Translations under genes and position numbers: made by a program | Notes under the pieces: model-generated | What the model saw: the letters and a program-made list of their open reading frames with translations, nothing else | The model's database searches: none | What the model was told of the DNA's origin: nothing | Shown here: piece by piece, positions 60,845-64,000 of the stretch | Layout of the letters: every line of letters starts with the position of its first letter | Numbering within the stretch: the first letter of the stretch is position 1 | From: Glutamicibacter sp. JL.03c | Lineage (GTDB): Bacteria; Actinomycetota; Actinomycetes; Actinomycetales; Micrococcaceae | Direction of reading: 5' to 3' | Length of the DNA: 64,000 nt | Assembly (NCBI RefSeq): GCF_025854375.1 | Contig: NZ_CP107575.1 | Location: 3,348,001 to 3,412,000 of the forward strand

Positions 60845-61954
60845 CTATTCGGCTTCTTCGAAGAAGGTCTCGACCTCGGTGATGCCCGCGGAGATGACCG
60901 GCACCAGGCGTTCGTCGATGCTGTAGGTTTCCCCATCCTTGGCCAGCAGCCCGTAGCCGACCAGCGAGTCCATGGCGGCCTGCGCTTCGGGGAGGACCGC
61001 GTCATAGTTCTTCGGGCCGACATTGCGGCGCAGGCCTTCGAGGTCGCCGTCACGTCCGGTGGAGGCGGTGACCAGGAGGTTGCGCAGCACCAGGTAATGG
61101 GCTTCATCGCGCAGGGTGACGTCGAACGCGGGGTTCAGGTGCGCCTGGACGCATCCGACAGCCATCTCGAAGAGGATCTGCGCGCTGGCGGCCTGGTCGC
61201 CATCCACCAAAAGGTCGTAGGATTCCTCGTCCAGGGTCATCATCGGCCCGTCGAAGTCCACGACGGATAGGCGTGCGGCGCCCCAGATGTAGGTGAAGAC
61301 CAATGGTGCGGGGGCGTCGTTGTCGAGGGCTTGGGGGTCCAGTCCCAGGGCGGTGAGCACCCGGGCGCGTGCCTGGCTGCCGGCTTCGCTGTCATCGGAC
61401 ATGTCCACACCGTCACCCAGGGCCAAGGCGAAGGCCTTGACCTTGTTGAACAGTTCGGTGTCGCGCAGCAGTTCGCAGATTTCCGCGTCGCCTTCGGCGA
61501 AGCCATCCAAGGTGTCTTCGAGCATTTCGCGCAGCGCTTCGAAGTTCTCTGGCTCGCCTTCCCAGAGCTCGCGCTCTTCGAGGAAGCTGAGGTAATCCAG
61601 CCAGGAGACGAAGATCGGTTCCGGCGCCATGGAGTCCGGTAGGCCCATCAGGTGCTCAGCCAGGGATTCGCCGAAGAGGTCAATATCGATATCGCGCAGG
61701 TTGGAGCTGCTGGCTTTCTGCGCGTATTCCGCGCCGACAGCGCCGATGGCAAAGAGCTGCGCGCTTGCGGCAGTGGCGGCATCTTCTGGCGAGAAAGCAG
61801 GGACGGTGGCCGACACCCAAGCGGTGTAGTCTTCGCGCAGCGAGTCGACGTATTGCTCCACCTGGATGCGATAGACGCTGCGGCCACGCTGGGCGGCTTT
61901 GGCAGGATTTCCTGCGCCGGAGTTCTTCTTGCTTTGACGCTTTTTGCTGGCCAT
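60845..61954 (-). CDS. Unknown conserved-looking acidic protein
   Basis: This 369-residue soluble protein starts with a very basic tail (MASKKRQSKKNSGAGNPAKA) and continues as an acidic, mostly helical protein with no membrane segment or signal peptide. Possible repeat-like helical pairs occur (FEALREMLEDTLDGFAEGD, ICELLRDTELFNKVKAFALA). The C-terminus has a short wHTH-like pattern, AQAAMDSLVGYGLLAKDGETY. I recognise no family. It is divergent from the ETF operon, separated by 147 bases. Confidence 0.7.
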   Translation of the reverse strand: MASKKRQSKKNSGAGNPAKAAQRGRSVYRIQVEQYVDSLREDYTAWVSATVPAFSPEDAATAASAQLFAIGAVGAEYAQKASSSNLRDIDIDLFGESLAEHLMGLPDSMAPEPIFVSWLDYLSFLEERELWEGEPENFEALREMLEDTLDGFAEGDAEICELLRDTELFNKVKAFALALGDGVDMSDDSEAGSQARARVLTALGLDPQALDNDAPAPLVFTYIWGAARLSVVDFDGPMMTLDEESYDLLVDGDQAASAQILFEMAVGCVQAHLNPAFDVTLRDEAHYLVLRNLLVTASTGRDGDLEGLRRNVGPKNYDAVLPEAQAAMDSLVGYGLLAKDGETYSIDERLVPVISAGITEVETFFEEAE

Positions 61955-62101
61955 GAGCGTTCCTTTGAGTGATCGATCGTGCTCTTAGCATCAAGCCTAC
62001 GGTGTCCGGGGAAAATCCATTGACCTATCGGTGGGAATCGGACAAGATGAGCAACAGAGGAACTTGGAAGTCCTAGCACCTGCGGTACGAGGGAGAACCG
62101 A

Positions 62102-62878
62102 ATGAAGATCGCCGTTCTAATCAAGGAGGTCCCGGATACGGGGGCCGATCGGACGCTGGAGAAGCAGACCGGCTTGGCTGATCGCGCCGCCTCCGAAGCG
62201 GTGCTTGATGAAATCGGCGAGCGCACGCTTGAAGTGGCACTCAAGATCCAGGATGCGGATGCGGACACCCGGATCACGGCGCTGAGCATGGGACCGGAAT
62301 CCATCCAAGCCACCCTGCGCAAGGCCCTGGCCATGGGGGCCGCCGACGCAGTGCAGATCAGCGACGATGCGCTGATCGGCGCCGACCTGGTCCTCACCGC
62401 CGAAGTCCTGGCCGCCGCATTGCGCCGCGGGCACTACGACCTGATCCTGGCCGGGAACATGTCCACCGATGGCTCGGCGGGCATGCTGCCAGTGATGCTG
62501 GCCGAGTTGCTCTCCCTGCCCGCAGCCACCTCGCTGTCCGAAATCAGCATCGCCGACGGGGTGCTGCGCGGAACCCGCGAGCTGGAGGGCGCCACCGCGC
62601 AGATCAGCACCCCACTGCCAGCCATCGCGTCGATCACCGAGGCCCTGCCCGATGCGCGCTTCCCGAATTTCAAGGGCATCATGGCCGCGAAGAAGAAGCC
62701 GATCGAAATCCTCTCGCTGGCGGATCTCGGCGTTGACGCCCTGCCGGCGGATACCGCCCGGTCGATCATGCTCGCCGTGTCCCAGAAGCCTGCGCGCGAG
62801 GCGGGCACGATCATGAATGATGACGGCCAGGCCGGTGCCGCGCTGGTCGATTTCCTGGCGAAGAACAACCTGGTGTGA
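62102..62878 (+). CDS. etfB: Electron transfer flavoprotein beta subunit
   Basis: This 258-residue protein is the AMP-binding beta subunit of ETF. Motifs are [56 protein letters not shown] and [19 protein letters not shown] carries electrons from acyl-CoA dehydrogenases to the respiratory chain, so it serves the branched-chain and fatty acid routes seen in this window. AGGGAGA precedes the ATG. Confidence 0.94.
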   Translation: MKIAVLIKEVPDTGADRTLEKQTGLADRAASEAVLDEIGERTLEVALKIQDADADTRITALSMGPESIQATLRKALAMGAADAVQISDDALIGADLVLTAEVLAAALRRGHYDLILAGNMSTDGSAGMLPVMLAELLSLPAATSLSEISIADGVLRGTRELEGATAQISTPLPAIASITEALPDARFPNFKGIMAAKKKPIEILSLADLGVDALPADTARSIMLAVSQKPAREAGTIMNDDGQAGAALVDFLAKNNLV

Positions 62879-62892
62879 ACGGAAAGATGACC

Positions 62893-63876
62893 ATGACAGC
62901 CTTTGCCGCAGATTCCATCCTTGTTTTCCTTGAAACCACGGCCGCCGGCGAATTGTCGAAAAGCAGTGCCGAACTGCTCGGCGCCGCCGCCGGTGTCGGC
63001 ACCCCGGTAGCCCTGGTGGCCGCGCCCGACGAACATCGTGAAGCCTTCGCCGCCCAAGCCGCGCAGGCCGGTGCGTCGGCGGTGCTCAGCGCTGGTGTTG
63101 AGTCAGCGATCCTCACCGGGCAGCTGGCCGACGCGCTGCAGCAAGCCTACGATCTGGTGCAGCCGCACGCCGTGCTGCTGGCCCATAGCCTGACCTCGCG
63201 CGAGGTGGCCGCCCGATTCGCCGTGCGCAACAAGCTGGCCCTGAGCGTGGATGCGCTGGGGGTCCAGCGTGATGAGCAGGGAGTCATCGCCAGCCATTCG
63301 ATCTACGGCGGGGCCTTCTCGACCACGAGCGCTCCGACCTTCGGCGCGCCGGTGATCACGGTGCGGGTGGGCAGCATCGATGCCCGTGCGCAGGGGCAGG
63401 AACCGGCGGTGACCGCTCTGGAGCTGGCTGGCGGCACGACCCCGGACATCCAGGTGCTTGATCTGACGAAGGCCGAGTCCGACTCGGCTCGCCCCGAGTT
63501 GCGCACCGCCGCCAAGGTGGTTTCGGGAGGCCGCGGGCTGGGCAGCACCGAGCAATTCGACGTGGTGTACCAGCTGGCCGATGCCTTGGGCGCCGGCGTG
63601 GGCGCTTCGCGCGCCGCGGTGGATGCAGGGTTCATCGAACACGCAGCCCAGGTCGGGCAGACCGGCGTGGCCGTGTCCCCGCAGCTTTATGTCGCCCTGG
63701 GCATCTCCGGCGCAATCCAGCACAAGGCGGGAATGCAGACGGCCAAGACCATAGTGGCCATTAATAAGGATCGCGATGCGCCGATCTTCGAGATTGCCGA
63801 TTTCGGCATTGTCGGCGACGTCTTCAAGGTGGTCCCCCAGGTGATTTCCGCGCTGGAAGCACGCAAGGCGCAGTAA
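62893..63876 (+). CDS. etfA: Electron transfer flavoprotein alpha subunit
   Basis: This 327-residue protein is the FAD-binding alpha subunit. The C-terminal FAD domain has [50 protein letters not shown]-like segments ([16 protein letters not shown]) and [20 protein letters not shown], as in other ETF alpha chains. ATG 62893 is chosen because GGAAAG lies 6 bases before it; GTG 62875 and ATG 62887 are in frame. It follows the beta gene by 14 bases. Confidence 0.93.
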   Translation: MTAFAADSILVFLETTAAGELSKSSAELLGAAAGVGTPVALVAAPDEHREAFAAQAAQAGASAVLSAGVESAILTGQLADALQQAYDLVQPHAVLLAHSLTSREVAARFAVRNKLALSVDALGVQRDEQGVIASHSIYGGAFSTTSAPTFGAPVITVRVGSIDARAQGQEPAVTALELAGGTTPDIQVLDLTKAESDSARPELRTAAKVVSGGRGLGSTEQFDVVYQLADALGAGVGASRAAVDAGFIEHAAQVGQTGVAVSPQLYVALGISGAIQHKAGMQTAKTIVAINKDRDAPIFEIADFGIVGDVFKVVPQVISALEARKAQ

Positions 63877-64000
63877 TGACTAGTCCAGCATCCAAGAGCC
63901 TGCGGCAGGGCCTGCCCCGGATTCCCGGGGGCGAACCATGGCCGCCGGCCGGCGCACAGGCGGTGGAACCCCAGACACCCGTCGCCACTGAACCGGCCGG
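63876..64000 (+). CDS. 5' part of an unidentified gene after etfA
   Basis: ATG at 63876 overlaps the TAA of etfA as TAATG, so it is translationally coupled. The first 41 residues are visible, beginning [20 protein letters not shown] and continuing Pro/Ala-rich. The part seen is a low-complexity N-terminal tail; the gene runs past the right edge and the product cannot be named. Confidence 0.55.
   Translation, partial: MTSPASKSLRQGLPRIPGGEPWPPAGAQAVEPQTPVATEPA

Overview
The window is chromosomal DNA from a high-GC actinobacterium. The gene families, very tight gene packing, frequent ATGA/GTGA stop-start overlaps, GTG/TTG starts, a DtxR/IdeR-type iron box, a DUF222-HNH (13E12-like) protein and an actinobacterial-type ferrochelatase all point to Micrococcaceae, probably Glutamicibacter/Arthrobacter-like. 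That placement is inferred from gene content and recall; no database search was possible. No rRNA, tRNA, CRISPR array, intact insertion sequence or replication origin was seen.

Layout. 1-6200: a peptide/nickel-type ABC importer (minus) opposite a fused four-carbon acid-sugar kinase/PdxA2 dehydrogenase and a DeoR regulator, separated by a striking double palindrome. 6250-10210: an alkaline-shock (Asp23/Gls24, DUF2273, membrane anchor, GlsB) envelope-stress operon facing an ECF sigma factor and a zinc anti-sigma factor. 10250-12020: gene graveyard (truncated DUF1269, frameshifted DUF389, GAP-family fragment). 12018-18871: GNAT and a TetR-controlled acyl-CoA carboxylase/MaoC/CoA-ester lyase operon (leucine/itaconate-type catabolism). 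18886-25119: AraC regulator, IdeR box, siderophore ABC importer with a fused permease, and a GNAT-peptidase C39 fusion. 25197-28996: small membrane proteins, DUF2254 and ferrochelatase.

28997-38210 is the most unusual metabolic block: two SAM-I-type riboswitches on the minus strand. One leads a ribose-type ABC importer translationally coupled to a DszA/SnaA/NtaA-like flavin monooxygenase; the other leads two DszC/SfnB-like flavoprotein monooxygenases. Together they look like a dedicated organosulfur scavenging system switched on when S-adenosylmethionine is low. 38348-44763: SdpI-like protein, GntP permease, a yoeB toxin remnant, CdaR regulator and glycerate kinase (glycerate/sugar-acid use), with a lipoprotein and an NmrA-like oxidoreductase between.

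44900-45330 contains a tandem array of three small transcription units, each with a -10 box, a nearly identical 5' leader and its own perfect intrinsic-terminator hairpin of unrelated sequence. I do not recognise this family. 45406-51443: SulP transporter, a divergent GGDEF/EAL pair, a membrane glycosyltransferase with a tiny coupled partner, and a fasciclin lipoprotein. 51477-56439: P1-family aminopeptidase, APC permease, TetR regulator, acyl-CoA ligase. 56540-64000: DUF1801 proteins, DUF222-HNH nuclease, an MFS transporter behind a repeat-bearing spacer, an unknown 369-residue protein and the ETF subunit genes, ending in a partial gene.
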